From the NCBI RefSeq assembly GCF_910593785.1, contig NZ_CAJVAP010000009.1:49612-113611 (forward strand): 64,000 nucleotides of DNA, in the 5' to 3' direction. The notes beneath the pieces were generated by a model. The model saw nothing but the letters and a program-made list of their open reading frames with translations. It was not told where the DNA came from and ran no database searches. Shown piece by piece: positions 25,271 through 35,522 of this stretch. Position 1 is the stretch's first letter. Every line of letters begins with the position of its first letter. The DNA is from Leucobacter soli. GTDB taxonomy: Bacteria > Actinomycetota > Actinomycetes > Actinomycetales > Microbacteriaceae. The position numbers were made by a program, and so were the translations under genes.

Positions 25271-26164
25271 ATGACCGCGCAGAAACTCGATGGCACGGCC
25301 GCTGCGGCGGCGATCAAGGCCGAGCTGACGGAACGCGTCGCGATCCTGCGCGACCGCGATATCGTGCCCGGGCTCGCCACGGTGCTCGTGGGGGAGGACC
25401 CGGGATCGCAGTGGTACGTCGCCGGCAAGCACCGCGACTGCGCGGAGGTCGGGATCGCCTCGATCAAGCGAGAGCTGCCCGAGACGGTGACGCAGGAGGA
25501 GCTCGAAGCAGTGCTCGACGAGCTCAACGCGAACCCGGAGTGCACCGGCTACATCGTGCAGCTGCCGCTGCCGAAGCACATCGACACGGATCGGATCCTC
25601 GAGCGGATCGACCCGGACAAGGACGCCGACGGGCTGCACCCGACGAACCTCGGACGGCTGGTGCTGAACGCGAACACGCCGATCGCGAGCCCCCTGCCGT
25701 GCACGCCGCGCGGCGTCATCGAGCTGGTCGAACGCAACGGCCTCTCTTGGGCGGGGAAGAACGTCGTGGTCGTGGGCCGCGGCGTCACCGTCGGCCGACC
25801 GATCGGCCCGCTGCTGACGCGCCGCGAGTACAACGCCACAGTCACGCTGACCCATACGGGCACGGCGGATCTCGGCGCCGAGCTGCGCCGCGCCGACGTG
25901 ATCGTCGCCGCCGCGGGCGTCGAGGGGATCGTGCGGGCCGAGGACGTGAAGCCCGGGGCGATCGTGCTCGACGTGGGGGTCTCGCGCGAGGTCGACCCCG
26001 AGACGGGCAAGAGCCGGGTCGTGGGAGACGTGGATCCCGCGGTCGCCGAGGTCGCGGGGTGGGTTTCGCCGAACCCCGGCGGCGTTGGACCGATGACGCG
26101 CGCACTGCTGCTGAAGAACGTCGTGGAGATGGCCGAGCGTCAGGCGGCGCCTTCGCCGGCGTAG
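25271..26164 (+). CDS. folD: Methylenetetrahydrofolate dehydrogenase / methenyl-THF cyclohydrolase
   Basis: 297-aa bifunctional enzyme oxidising methylene-THF to 10-formyl-THF. Conserved blocks: [20 protein letters not shown] (catalytic Tyr and Lys), [42 protein letters not shown] and the NADP loop [22 protein letters not shown] 25271 follows AAGGGA. It completes the local cycle: the oxidase makes methylene-THF, FolD converts it to formyl-THF and PurU releases formate. Its 3' end overlaps the convergent regulator by 25 bp. Confidence 0.94.
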   Translation: MTAQKLDGTAAAAAIKAELTERVAILRDRDIVPGLATVLVGEDPGSQWYVAGKHRDCAEVGIASIKRELPETVTQEELEAVLDELNANPECTGYIVQLPLPKHIDTDRILERIDPDKDADGLHPTNLGRLVLNANTPIASPLPCTPRGVIELVERNGLSWAGKNVVVVGRGVTVGRPIGPLLTRREYNATVTLTHTGTADLGAELRRADVIVAAAGVEGIVRAEDVKPGAIVLDVGVSREVDPETGKSRVVGDVDPAVAEVAGWVSPNPGGVGPMTRALLLKNVVEMAERQAAPSPA

Positions 26165-28796
26165 CCGCGCGGGAGCAGGCCCATGCGGGCGGCCTGCAGG
26201 ATCGCGTCGTTCCGTCCTTTCGCATGGAGCTTGCGGTAGACCGACGCCAGGTGCTTCTTGACGGTGCCCTGGGTCACGAACAGGGCTGAGGCGGCCTCGT
26301 TCGCGGAGCGATGCACGGCGATCGCCTCCAGCGTGCGCTGCTCCATCTCGGTCAGCTGCCCGTAGCGTTCGCAACGGGCCTCCTCCGGAACGGCGTCGAT
26401 CAGCTCCACCAGGTCGGCGACGCCCGCATCCCGTGCGGCGACGGCGGCCTCCCGGAGAAGCGCGAAGGGTACACCCCACAGTGCGGAGGGCAGGTAGTAG
26501 CGCTCCATCAGGTCCGCAGCGTTCTGCAACGCAAGCGCCGACTCCTGAGGCTTGTCGCAGGCCCAGGCGGCGGTCGCGCTGATCAGGCAGCGTTCGAGCC
26601 GCTGGCGCTTGGTCGCTCCGGAGTCTCCGATCGCCTGCGCGATCAGCAGCGCTTGGACATCGTCGCCGGCGAAGAGCGCGAGCCTGGCGCGCTCCACACG
26701 CACGAGGGCGAGACTCTGATCGAGCCCGTCGAGGATCTTCGAGGCCGAGACGAAATCGCCGAGCACGGTGTAGAGCAGTGCGAGGTAGCTGTCCAGGTAG
26801 CCCTGCCAGGCGTCGTTCCGCCTGCGGCTCTCGTCGAGCGACACGAGGTTCGCCTGCAGCTGTGAGATCGCCCAGCTGACGCCGCGCCGTCGCCGCTCGG
26901 CCTCGGCCTGGGCGATGAGCAGCAGCGACCATTGCTCGATGCGGTCCTTCGTCGGCGCCAGCGTCGTCAGCGCCTGTTCCAGGAGGGCCTCGTCCGCCAG
27001 CTCGTACGAGAGATGGGCACGTCCGACCTCGCCGGCGACCCAGGAGAGCCCCGGAGCGGCGGTGCCGGTCTCGCGGGCGAACGTGTCGGCCTCGGTGAGC
27101 AGCTCGGCGCAGCGGCGGATATCCCCGTCGAGCACCTCGGTGTAGGCCTGCTCGTACAGAGCGGCGAGCAGCCAGCGCTGCCCCGATTCGACGTCGGTCA
27201 CCGTGCGCGTCGAAGCGTGGGGGAAACCGTGCCACGGGGCGACGATCATCCGCTCGGCATGCATCCGGAGCTGCGCCCAGTTGCGACGGGCCTGTGCGAA
27301 GTCGCCGACCATGAGCGCCGTCGAGGCGATCTCGCGATAGTAGGTGGGGAGCGATCCGTGCAGCAGCGTTGCGTTCGGCCCGTCGGAGGGGCGCTGCCCC
27401 GTGACCTCGATCGGGTCCTCCTCGCTCTCGGCCGCCTTCAGCCGGGCCTCGAGCTCGCGGGCATGGGCGCCGGCCTCCTCCATCTTGCCGAGCAGGCGCT
27501 CCAGCACCATGGCCTGCGCGAGCCGGGGGAGTTCCAGTTCCTCCGACCGGGCCGACCCCTCCGAGTAGGCGCGTTCGACCCCCCGCTGCCAGACGGCGAT
27601 GAGGAGGTTCAGCGTCGCCGGAGGTACGGTCGGGTCGGGCATGGCGAGGAGCAGCCGGGCGGCCGCGAAGGTCGGATAGGTCTCGAGGGTCGCATCGGTC
27701 AGGGACCGGAGGATGCGGGAGGTCTCGTCGACCTCGTCGATGATGGTCGTGAAATGAAGCGCGAGGACGACCTCGGCCTCGCTGTAGGCCTCGGCCGCGC
27801 AATACAGACGGAACGCGGTGAAGGGGGCGGTGCCGACGATGCGTTCTGCACGGCCGATGTACAGTTCCGAGCGCTGCTCGGAGGAGAACGAGCGCCGCGC
27901 CCGGGCTGCGAGGTAGGGCAGCACGGCCGGGTGGCAGCGGAACTCGGTGGTGTCCGGCCCGGCGATGGCGGTGAGCACCCCGTACTCGATGAGCGTGTGC
28001 ATGCCGGCGCGCATGCGGGCCATGTCGGTCTCGCAGAACTCCGCCGCCTGGTCGAGGGTGATCGCATCGAGTTGGGAGGCGGCGAGCAGCATGTGACGCG
28101 CCGGGCTGCCGACGAGTTCGAGGTGGTCGAGCGCGAACCGATTGAGCCCGGTGAAGGGATCGACCGGTACGTCGTCGAGCGGAGCCTCGAGCACCGCCCG
28201 GATGGCCAGAGGCCAGCCGGCGGACTGCTCGATGGCCGCACGGAGCCGATCGCTCTCGGCGAGACCGTGCTTCGCGGCCAGGGCGAGCGCCTCCTCAGGC
28301 GGTACGGCGAGATCGCGCGGACCGATGACCGTGGTCGGCGTGCGGCCCGTGACGATCGGGCGGTCGAGCAGGGTGACGCGGCGGCCGATCACGACGAGCG
28401 AGAGGTGCGGGCTGAAGTCCAGGAGTTCGGCGAGCGCGATGTCGAACTCCGCATTCGTGACGGCGTGGTAGTCGTCGATCACCAGGGTGAAGGGCGCCGT
28501 GAGGCCGGACACGAGTGCTCGGAGCGCGAGGAGGCCCGTCCCCGTCCGCGGGAGGGCATCTCTCGTCGCCGTCGCGAGCGCGTCGACAGCGTGTCCCAGA
28601 AGCGGTCGGCGGGCTCTGCGGAGCAGACCACCCAAGCCGTCTCTGCACCGCCTCGATGCTCCATCCACTCGGCGGCGGTGCGAGTCTTGCCATAGCCCGT
28701 CGGCGCGCGGAACACCGTGAGCCGATGTGCGCCGTCAACGGCGGAGGAGAGCCTCGCGAGCAGGTGGCCGCGGTCTGGCGAGATCGTGGGCGTCAC
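26140..28796 (-). pseudogene. MalT-like LuxR-family regulator, broken by a frameshift
   Basis: Large ATP-dependent LuxR regulator of about 880 residues, split between two frames. The upstream frame (GTG 28796, TPTISPDRGHLLARL) carries Walker A FRAPTGYGKTRT and runs to PADRFWDTL. The downstream frame resumes with VDALATATRDALPRTG, Walker B FTLVIDDYHAV, a helical repeat region, and a C-terminal LuxR helix-turn-helix (TEMEQRTLEAIAVHRSANEA ... GTVKKHLASVYRKL). Loss of one base near 28588 explains the split. It is divergent from the pilus operon and the likely former regulator of it. A sequencing error cannot be excluded. A start further up at GTG 28877 would include a run of ten C. Confidence 0.82.
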
Positions 28797-28829
28797 GCGG
28801 CGTCTGCACCTCCAAGACTCCGAAGGCGT

Positions 28830-28839
28830 GGGGGGGGGG
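28830..28839. repeat. Homopolymer of ten G (C on the regulator strand)
   Basis: A run of ten G on the plus strand lies in the leader, or extended 5' end, of the LuxR-type gene. Runs of this length slip during replication. If translation starts at 28877 the run lies in frame and would switch the gene on or off. Confidence 0.6.
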
Positions 28840-28877
28840 AAGAAGTGGGGGAAGATCGCCTTCTCGAGCGTCCTCAC

Positions 28878-29087
28878 CTTGATTCTATGGCCTAATCTGA
28901 GGAACGTTACGGTTCGTGATGCTCTGCAGTGGAGCGAACCTTACACGATTGCGCGATCCACAGCGGCTCAGGGGGGCTTGAGCCGGGTCGCGTGGTCGAG
29001 CGGTCATCATAGCCGGGGGGCTACCGCGTCCATCTACGGACGCGACGGTTGGCGTGATGGCCGGGGGAACTTTAGGGAGATTTTTCT
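28878..29087 (+). promoter_or_regulatory. Promoter region of the pilus operon
   Basis: Divergent region between the regulator and the 1505-aa adhesin. It contains small dyads, for example CGCGTCC-ATCTAC-GGACGCG near 29028-29047 just ahead of the ribosome binding site AGGGAG. It also has GAACGTTACGGTTC near 28911. These are plausible regulator targets, but no promoter hexamers could be fixed. Confidence 0.35.
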
Positions 29088-32000
29088 GTGCCGTCAGTGC
29101 TTCGTTTTGCCGTCGCTGCTGCGCTCAGCACGAGCGTAGTCTTCGGCCTCGCCGTGCCGGTGGGCGCCTTCGGCGTCGCATCGGCGGTGGCCGTCGAGCC
29201 GGTGGTCGCCGACGCGACTGCCGCGTCGAGTGAAACCCTCGCCGCGCAGCCGGCCGCCGATCAGGTGACGCCCGAGGCGGATCCGGGTGCCGGCGCGGAG
29301 GCGGAACCAGGAACCGCCCCGGAGCGCGCGGAGACCGAGGGGTCACCGGAGGGTGGCGAAGCCGACGTCGAACCGGAGGCGGACGGCGAGGTCGACGCCG
29401 CTTCTGGAGACTCGAACGCGGATGCCCCCGCGGCGCCGGAGAACTCGGGCCGTTCAGGAGCCGCATCGACGCAGTCGAACGGAGCCGTCGCGGGCACGAG
29501 CGCGGTCGGGATCAGCCCGCGCCTCGCGGCCGCCGGCATCGGCGACGGATGCTCCTACGCGGACCCGAACACGGGCGCCTATGCGAGCACGCTGTGCTGG
29601 CTCAACTTCAGCGGCGTGACGACCGAGTGGGTACTCGTCTCGACGAGCGCCCCGGTGACGATCACGAGCACGGAGTACAACAACTGCACCTATCAGATCA
29701 GCAGTGGCAGTTCGGGAACCTATCAGTATCGACGCACCACGATGGTCTACGCGAGCGCGCTGGGCGCGGCCTACGGGACGCAGACCTTCACCGGCTGCGG
29801 GCGCGCACGCGGCGGTACCACGGCGGTGAACGGCACGAACGCCGGGAACAACAGCCTGGAGGCTGTGCGTCAGGCCCGTGACGCGGCCCTCTATCGCTCC
29901 ACCACCGGCAACAACGACACCGGCCCGGTCTACGGCAGCGTCACGAACTACCCGGTCGAGTTCGACCTCTCGACCACCTACGTCTTCCGCGCGAACCTCA
30001 ACCTGAGCTCGCCCGCGAACAACCGCGGCAAGGCGGTGGCCTCCCGCCCGTTCCCGACGTGGTCGGGCTCGTTCCTCGGCAACAACGGCTTCTACACCGG
30101 AGTCGCCGGCGAGCCGGCGCTCTACCAGATCGCCGACGGCGGCACCTCCGCCAACGACAAGACGAGCGTCGTCTCGTTGAGCGACGTCCGCGTGCAGCAC
30201 AAGACCACGAACGCCAAGCAGACGGGCTTCTCGCTCGTCGTGGCAGACGCGGAGTCGACCGACAACAACGAGCAGATCACCTGGACGCACTCGGGTGGCG
30301 CCGGATTCCTCTGGCTGCCGAACAGCCCCGGCACCTGGAGCAACACCGGCACCAACACGGCGGCGAACACCGCGCGCAAGGCCGCGGGCGTGGGCAACGC
30401 CTGCGCCGCCACCAACGTCGACCAGTTCCCGCAGAACAGCAACACCACCGCCACAGCCACCAGCCGCACCTGCTCGGCGGGCACCAGCCAGCCCTCGCCG
30501 AAGACCGGCACCGCGATGCTGCAGATCTCTCCAGCGAACGCGTCGAACACCTTCACCGTCACCCAGACCATGGTCGGCGGCGGCCTGCAGGCGGTCGCCT
30601 TTGGCGTGGTCCTCGCCGGCGCGAAGGTCAACGTCGAGGTCGAAGGCCGCGTGCTCGACGCGAGCGGCAACCCGACCACGCCCAACTTCACCGCGGAACT
30701 CACCGCCAGCGGTTACGGCAGCTTCACCGCCGAGACCGGTACCGGTGTCGCGACGACGGGAACGAGCGGCAGCCAGTTCTTCCCGCTCAGCACCCAGGGC
30801 ACCTCGAGCCTCGCCTTCTCATCGGCCACTCCCAGCCATGCCACCGGGAGCTCATACACGAAGTCCTGGTTCTGCGAGAAGAGCACGGGATCGAACCCCG
30901 TCCGGGAGCAGTGGAGCGGCAACGGAGGCGCGACGCCCCCGGGCGCGCCCTGGACCCAGCTCTCCGGCGGCCAGTTCATCGAATGCACCGTCACGTACAC
31001 ACCGCCCTTCCTCACGCTGGTGAAGGTCGTGAACCAGGCCGGCACCGCCGCGGCGAACGCCCCCGCCGACTTCACGCTCACCGCGACGGGGCGGAACGCG
31101 CCCGTCTCGCGCGTGCAGGGTGCGGGCGGATCCACATCGATCATCACGCAGCCGGTCGCGATCGGCACCTACGACTTCTCCGAGACGCAGCCGGGGCTCG
31201 GCTCCCCGAACTGGCAGTACGGCTACACCTGGTCCGACCTGGTGTGCACGGGCGGCGGAACGGCGAACGTGACGAAGGACGCGACCTCCGGGCAGGTGAC
31301 CGCCGCGTCGCTCGCGGTCGGCACGTCCCAGAACGTGATCTGCACCTACACGAACACGGCGAACCAGCCGAAGCTCACGCTGAAGAAGGAGGCCTACAAC
31401 GCCTCCGGCGCCCTGCTGGGTCGCGACACGCCGGTCAACGCCGGCGACACGATCACCTACCGGCTCACGCTCGACAACTCGACCGGCAGCGCGGCGCAGA
31501 CGGCGGGCCACGTCGACTACCTGCGCGACGTGCTCGACGACGCCGCGTACGTGAGCGGCAGCATCAGGTACGGCAGCTCCGCGAGCACGCCGCCCGCGAG
31601 CACCACCCCGATCACCCCGACCGGCATCACCGCGACCCCGCAGGACCTGACCGGGACGAATCCCCGCCTCGCCATCACCGGCACGGTGCCCGCGTTCGGC
31701 GTGCGCACGATCTCGTTCCAGGTGACTGTGAAGGCGAACACCGCCGACGCGGCCGAACGGCAGACCGGCACCTCGGCCACGACGGGCTACCTGCTGCGCA
31801 ACCACCTCGTGGAGAGCGGGGATCCCGTGCCCACGACCTGCCAGGCGCCGCCCTCCGGCGAAGACCCGACCTGCACCCAGCACCCGGTTCGCGCCTGGAC
31901 CATCAGCAAGGACTCGCAGCCCGAGGACGGCGCGATGATCCACTCCGGCGGCAACATCTACTACCGGGTGAAGATCACCAACTACAGCGGCGAGGACCTG

Positions 32001-33605
32001 ACCGGCGTGCAGGTCGTCGACGACATGACGCAGACCCTGGCCGCCGCGTACTTCGACCGCTACGCGCCGCCCGCCGTCGGACTTCCCAACGGCATCAGTT
32101 TCTACGACACCTCCGGAGTTCGGATCACGGGCGCCGCCGCACAGGCGTACGAGAAGAACTGGTCGCTCGGCGCTCAGCCCGGCACTGACGCGCCGCCCGC
32201 GATCGGCTTCGCCGCCGACGGCACCGGCGGATGCAGCGTCTCGGCAAAGTACCAGGGTGCCACCCCTCCGCTGGCCGCCCGCGGTTGCTGGACGCTCACG
32301 AGCCCGACCTTCACCGTGCCCGCCCAGATCGGCGGCACGACGGTCGGCTACGCGATCCTCGGCTACGCGGTCAAGGGCGGTTCCCCCGCGCGAGTGGTCG
32401 GCGGAACGGGCACCGCGGATCAGATCGACACGGTTGTGCCGGTCGACCCCGCCGCGACCTGGGTGAACACCGTGCAGGCGGGCACCGCTAACGCCGGTGG
32501 CCAGTCGATCTACCCGAACCGCTGCAGCGCGAGCGGGCCGGGTGTGCCACCGGGCGACGTCTCCGGCTACTACGACTGCAAGACTTGGCACTCCCTGGGT
32601 GAGAGCTACTTCCATATCTGGAAGAAGTTCGGTCCCGTGCCGACCGAGACCGACAACAATCTGACAGGCGCCGCCTTCCTGCTCGCCGACACCGAGGCCG
32701 ATGCCCGGGCGGGCAATGCCTCGCGCTGGTTGTGCCGCACCGAGTACGCGGTGCCCAATCCGAACGACCCGAACTCCGTGCCTGCTGCGACGGTCGGCTC
32801 TTCGGCCGGTCAGGGCACCCTCGACTTCGGCGCGGATTCCGCGACCTTCGCCTCCATCGAACTCGCGAACAAGACGCGGGCGCTGTACAACTTCGACAAC
32901 GGACTGCTGCAGCCCGGTGACGCGGGATACAAGCCGCAGCTCCCGCAGTGCGGTCTCTTCTTCGAGCTCGAGGGGCCGGGGCTCGACCAGGGCCAGCAGC
33001 CGGGCACCTGGCGGGCGAAGGACGTGCGCGGTGGCGACACCGTCGCCGGCGGATCCGATCCTCTGCCGAACTGGCGCACGGACAGCGCGTTCAACAATGG
33101 AGCCGATGCCTCGGCCGGGCGGCACGGGACCTACTGGGTCGCCGAGACCCGGTCGCCTACCGACTTCCAGCTGCTCGCCCAGCCGTTCGAACTCTGGGTC
33201 GCACCGAACTCGCCGACTCCGGCGGGCCTCAGCCCGGGCCAGACCGCGTGGTACGACTACCAGGGGCGGCTCTCGCTCCCGACCGTCGGGCTGGGAGAGA
33301 ATTCCACCGGCGTGCCGGGCATGGGAGGAACCGATGCCTTGAACGAGATCCGCCAGGTGTGCGTGGATCCCTACCAGCTGCCGGCCCACAACCAGCCCAA
33401 CTGCGTCATGCCGACGGGTTGGACGATGCCCGTCTTCGACGTGAAGCTCGCGCCTCTGCCGTTGACAGGCGGACAGTGGCTCGGAGCCCTGACCACCGGC
33501 GGCGCAACTGTGCTCATCGCAGCCCTCGGCGGCATGTGGTGGTGGCGCAGCCGCCAGCACGCAGCAGCGACCGATCCGTCGGCACCGGGCGGTGACACGC
33601 CCTGA
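29088..33605 (+). CDS. Large LPxTG-anchored surface protein, probable pilus tip adhesin
   Basis: 1505 aa. GTG start behind AGGGAG. A signal peptide (about 1-35) is followed by an acidic Pro/Glu/Ala linker (40-140). A Cys-containing N-terminal domain (about 150-560) comes next, which I do not recognise. Ig/prealbumin-like modules then begin near 642 (LTLVKVVNQAGT), 760 (KLTLKKEAYNASG), 937 (WTISKDSQPEDG) and 1174 (SYFHIWKKFG); they resemble SpaA/DUF11-type isopeptide domains. The sorting signal is LPLTG (1457-1461), then a hydrophobic helix and an RSRQ tail. No YPK pilin motif was seen, so it fits the tip rather than the shaft. First gene of the pilus operon. Confidence 0.82.
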   Translation: MPSVLRFAVAAALSTSVVFGLAVPVGAFGVASAVAVEPVVADATAASSETLAAQPAADQVTPEADPGAGAEAEPGTAPERAETEGSPEGGEADVEPEADGEVDAASGDSNADAPAAPENSGRSGAASTQSNGAVAGTSAVGISPRLAAAGIGDGCSYADPNTGAYASTLCWLNFSGVTTEWVLVSTSAPVTITSTEYNNCTYQISSGSSGTYQYRRTTMVYASALGAAYGTQTFTGCGRARGGTTAVNGTNAGNNSLEAVRQARDAALYRSTTGNNDTGPVYGSVTNYPVEFDLSTTYVFRANLNLSSPANNRGKAVASRPFPTWSGSFLGNNGFYTGVAGEPALYQIADGGTSANDKTSVVSLSDVRVQHKTTNAKQTGFSLVVADAESTDNNEQITWTHSGGAGFLWLPNSPGTWSNTGTNTAANTARKAAGVGNACAATNVDQFPQNSNTTATATSRTCSAGTSQPSPKTGTAMLQISPANASNTFTVTQTMVGGGLQAVAFGVVLAGAKVNVEVEGRVLDASGNPTTPNFTAELTASGYGSFTAETGTGVATTGTSGSQFFPLSTQGTSSLAFSSATPSHATGSSYTKSWFCEKSTGSNPVREQWSGNGGATPPGAPWTQLSGGQFIECTVTYTPPFLTLVKVVNQAGTAAANAPADFTLTATGRNAPVSRVQGAGGSTSIITQPVAIGTYDFSETQPGLGSPNWQYGYTWSDLVCTGGGTANVTKDATSGQVTAASLAVGTSQNVICTYTNTANQPKLTLKKEAYNASGALLGRDTPVNAGDTITYRLTLDNSTGSAAQTAGHVDYLRDVLDDAAYVSGSIRYGSSASTPPASTTPITPTGITATPQDLTGTNPRLAITGTVPAFGVRTISFQVTVKANTADAAERQTGTSATTGYLLRNHLVESGDPVPTTCQAPPSGEDPTCTQHPVRAWTISKDSQPEDGAMIHSGGNIYYRVKITNYSGEDLTGVQVVDDMTQTLAAAYFDRYAPPAVGLPNGISFYDTSGVRITGAAAQAYEKNWSLGAQPGTDAPPAIGFAADGTGGCSVSAKYQGATPPLAARGCWTLTSPTFTVPAQIGGTTVGYAILGYAVKGGSPARVVGGTGTADQIDTVVPVDPAATWVNTVQAGTANAGGQSIYPNRCSASGPGVPPGDVSGYYDCKTWHSLGESYFHIWKKFGPVPTETDNNLTGAAFLLADTEADARAGNASRWLCRTEYAVPNPNDPNSVPAATVGSSAGQGTLDFGADSATFASIELANKTRALYNFDNGLLQPGDAGYKPQLPQCGLFFELEGPGLDQGQQPGTWRAKDVRGGDTVAGGSDPLPNWRTDSAFNNGADASAGRHGTYWVAETRSPTDFQLLAQPFELWVAPNSPTPAGLSPGQTAWYDYQGRLSLPTVGLGENSTGVPGMGGTDALNEIRQVCVDPYQLPAHNQPNCVMPTGWTMPVFDVKLAPLPLTGGQWLGALTTGGATVLIAALGGMWWWRSRQHAAATDPSAPGGDTP

Positions 33606-33702
33606 CTCGGACGAGACACGACCCGAGCCCCTCCGCGCACGGCGGAGCATCATCCAGAACCAAGACAACCTGCATACGCATCTTTTCCGAGAAGGGGAGA
33701 AC

Positions 33703-35316
33703 ATGAAGAACATCAAGAAGCGAGGCCTCATCGCAAGCGCGGGCGCGCTGGTCACCGCCGCCGCCCTCGCGCTGAGCGGCGCGGTCGCCGCACAGGCGGC
33801 TCCGGTGATCCCACCGGCCTGGACCACGGCCAACCTGCACATCCACAAGCTCCCGACCCCCGTCGGTGGCCCGGGCTCCGCCGCGAACGGCATCCAGGCC
33901 GGTCAGCCGGGCGGCCCGACGGTCGACACGACCGGCGGCATCGACGGCGTGCAGTTCACCATCGAGAGAGTCGACGCGATCAACCTCTCGACCAACGCAG
34001 GCTGGCAGGCTGCTGGCGACGCCGTGCTCGACCTCGCCAACCCCTCGGCGCCCGTGGTCCGTACCAGCGCGATCGACACTACGCCGCTGGCCGTGTCGGC
34101 GGCCACCGGCAGCCCGTTCACCACTACGGGCGGCGGCCTCATCAACGCGACGCTGCCGATCGGCCTGTACCTCGTGCGCGAGACCGTTCCGGCTCCCGGC
34201 TCGGCCCCCGCCGTGCCGTTCCTCGTGACGCTGCCGATGACCAACCCCTCGAACACGAGCGACTGGATGCGGGACGTCTACGTCTACCCGAAGAACTCGC
34301 AGACCGCGATCACGAAGTCCGTGAGCGACATTCCGAAGTACCAGGCCGGCAGCCCGAACGCACTGGTCACCTGGACCATCGACGCCGAGGTGCCCCGCAC
34401 GCCGGGTTCCACCTCCGGCAGCTGGGTACGGCCGAGCAGCTACGTCATCAGCGATGACATCGACGACTACCTCGCCCCGCAGACCGTAACCGTGACGGCA
34501 GTCGACAACGCCGGCAACGCAATTGTGGGTGCGAACCAGCTCGTCTCCGGCGACTACACGATTGCTCCCGCGGTGCTGCCCGCCGCGGCCGGCACCGATG
34601 TCACTGTCACCTTCGCGAGCGGCGGCCTGGACAAGCTGCAGGCGCTCGCCGCGACCGCCGGTAATAAGATCCGCGTCACGATCGGTACGCTGGTCGTCGC
34701 CGAGGCCGAAGGCCGCATCGAGAACGACGCCTCGGTCGCCGTCAACGGCGGCACCGCGGTCACCACCACGACCCCGGCCGTCACCGAGTGGCGCAACGTC
34801 TCGTTCAGCAAGGTCGACCAGGCCGGCACCGGTCTCGCGTCCGCCGAGTTCCAGGTGTTCGGCACCAAGGCCGACGCCGAGGGCACGACGAGTCCCCTGC
34901 TCACCAGCACCGCCGCCAGCGCCGCCGCGCCCGACCTCGGCGAGGTCGACCTCGGCAGCCTGATCCGCTCGGATCACCTGAACGGCGCCGTGATCACGAA
35001 CCTCGCGCAGTACCGCGTGTACTGGCTCGTCGAGACCAAGGCCCCGACCGGATATGAGCTGCTCGCTCAGCCGGTGCCCTTCGTCGTGCTCGACGGCGGT
35101 GCCTTCCACGCGACCGTGAACGCCTCGGGCGAGGTCACCGCCGTGGGTGTCGCGCTCGGTGAGATCGAGAACGTCCAGAAGAACGCCGGATTCGTCCTGC
35201 CGCTGACCGGTGGCATGGGCACCGCGATCCTCACCATCGGCGGCATCGCGATCCTCGCGATCGTGCTCCTCGTGGCGCGTCGTCGCCGCGACGTCGAGGC
35301 GACCGCGGCCGAGTAG
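33703..35316 (+). CDS. Major (shaft) pilin, SpaA/FimA type
   Basis: 537 aa. The N-terminus is a signal peptide (KKRGLIASAGALVTAAALAL). The pilin motif WMRDVYVYPK (188-197) matches the WxxxVxVYPK consensus exactly, so K197 is the residue joined to the next subunit by sortase C. An E-box YWLVETKAPTGYELL has its Glu at 444, needed for internal isopeptide bonds. The sorting signal LPLTG (499-503) precedes a membrane helix and an RRRR tail. ATG 33703 follows AAGGGGAG. A strong hairpin follows the gene. Confidence 0.93.
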   Translation: MKNIKKRGLIASAGALVTAAALALSGAVAAQAAPVIPPAWTTANLHIHKLPTPVGGPGSAANGIQAGQPGGPTVDTTGGIDGVQFTIERVDAINLSTNAGWQAAGDAVLDLANPSAPVVRTSAIDTTPLAVSAATGSPFTTTGGGLINATLPIGLYLVRETVPAPGSAPAVPFLVTLPMTNPSNTSDWMRDVYVYPKNSQTAITKSVSDIPKYQAGSPNALVTWTIDAEVPRTPGSTSGSWVRPSSYVISDDIDDYLAPQTVTVTAVDNAGNAIVGANQLVSGDYTIAPAVLPAAAGTDVTVTFASGGLDKLQALAATAGNKIRVTIGTLVVAEAEGRIENDASVAVNGGTAVTTTTPAVTEWRNVSFSKVDQAGTGLASAEFQVFGTKADAEGTTSPLLTSTAASAAAPDLGEVDLGSLIRSDHLNGAVITNLAQYRVYWLVETKAPTGYELLAQPVPFVVLDGGAFHATVNASGEVTAVGVALGEIENVQKNAGFVLPLTGGMGTAILTIGGIAILAIVLLVARRRRDVEATAAE

Positions 35317-35323
35317 TCGATCC

Positions 35324-35352
35324 GGTGGCCGGGCGTCCGACGCCCGGCCACC
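35324..35352 (+). terminator. Hairpin after the shaft pilin gene
   Basis: Perfect 13-bp arms 35324-35336 and 35340-35352 with a three-base loop CCG, 8 bp past the pilin stop. It probably acts as a partial terminator or an mRNA 3'-end stabiliser, giving more shaft pilin than sortase transcript. There is no T-run. Confidence 0.65.
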
Positions 35353-35522
35353 GCGATCCCGTGGTGGGCTCGGCGACCCGCTCCGCAGCGCCGCAGCACC
35401 GGAGGCCTCTGCAGAGCACGCTCCCTCCTCCGGTACTCCCCAAGTACCAGCTCGACGCACGGGGCGGGTCGCCGGGCTCACCACGAACACCGGCATATCG
35501 AAAGCGAAAGGAGGTGCCGAGC

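Noticed and set aside
30852..33893. 1013-codon frame antisense to the adhesin and pilin genes
   Set aside because: No signal, motif or ribosome binding site; the plus strand has a signal peptide, Ig-like modules and a sorting signal.
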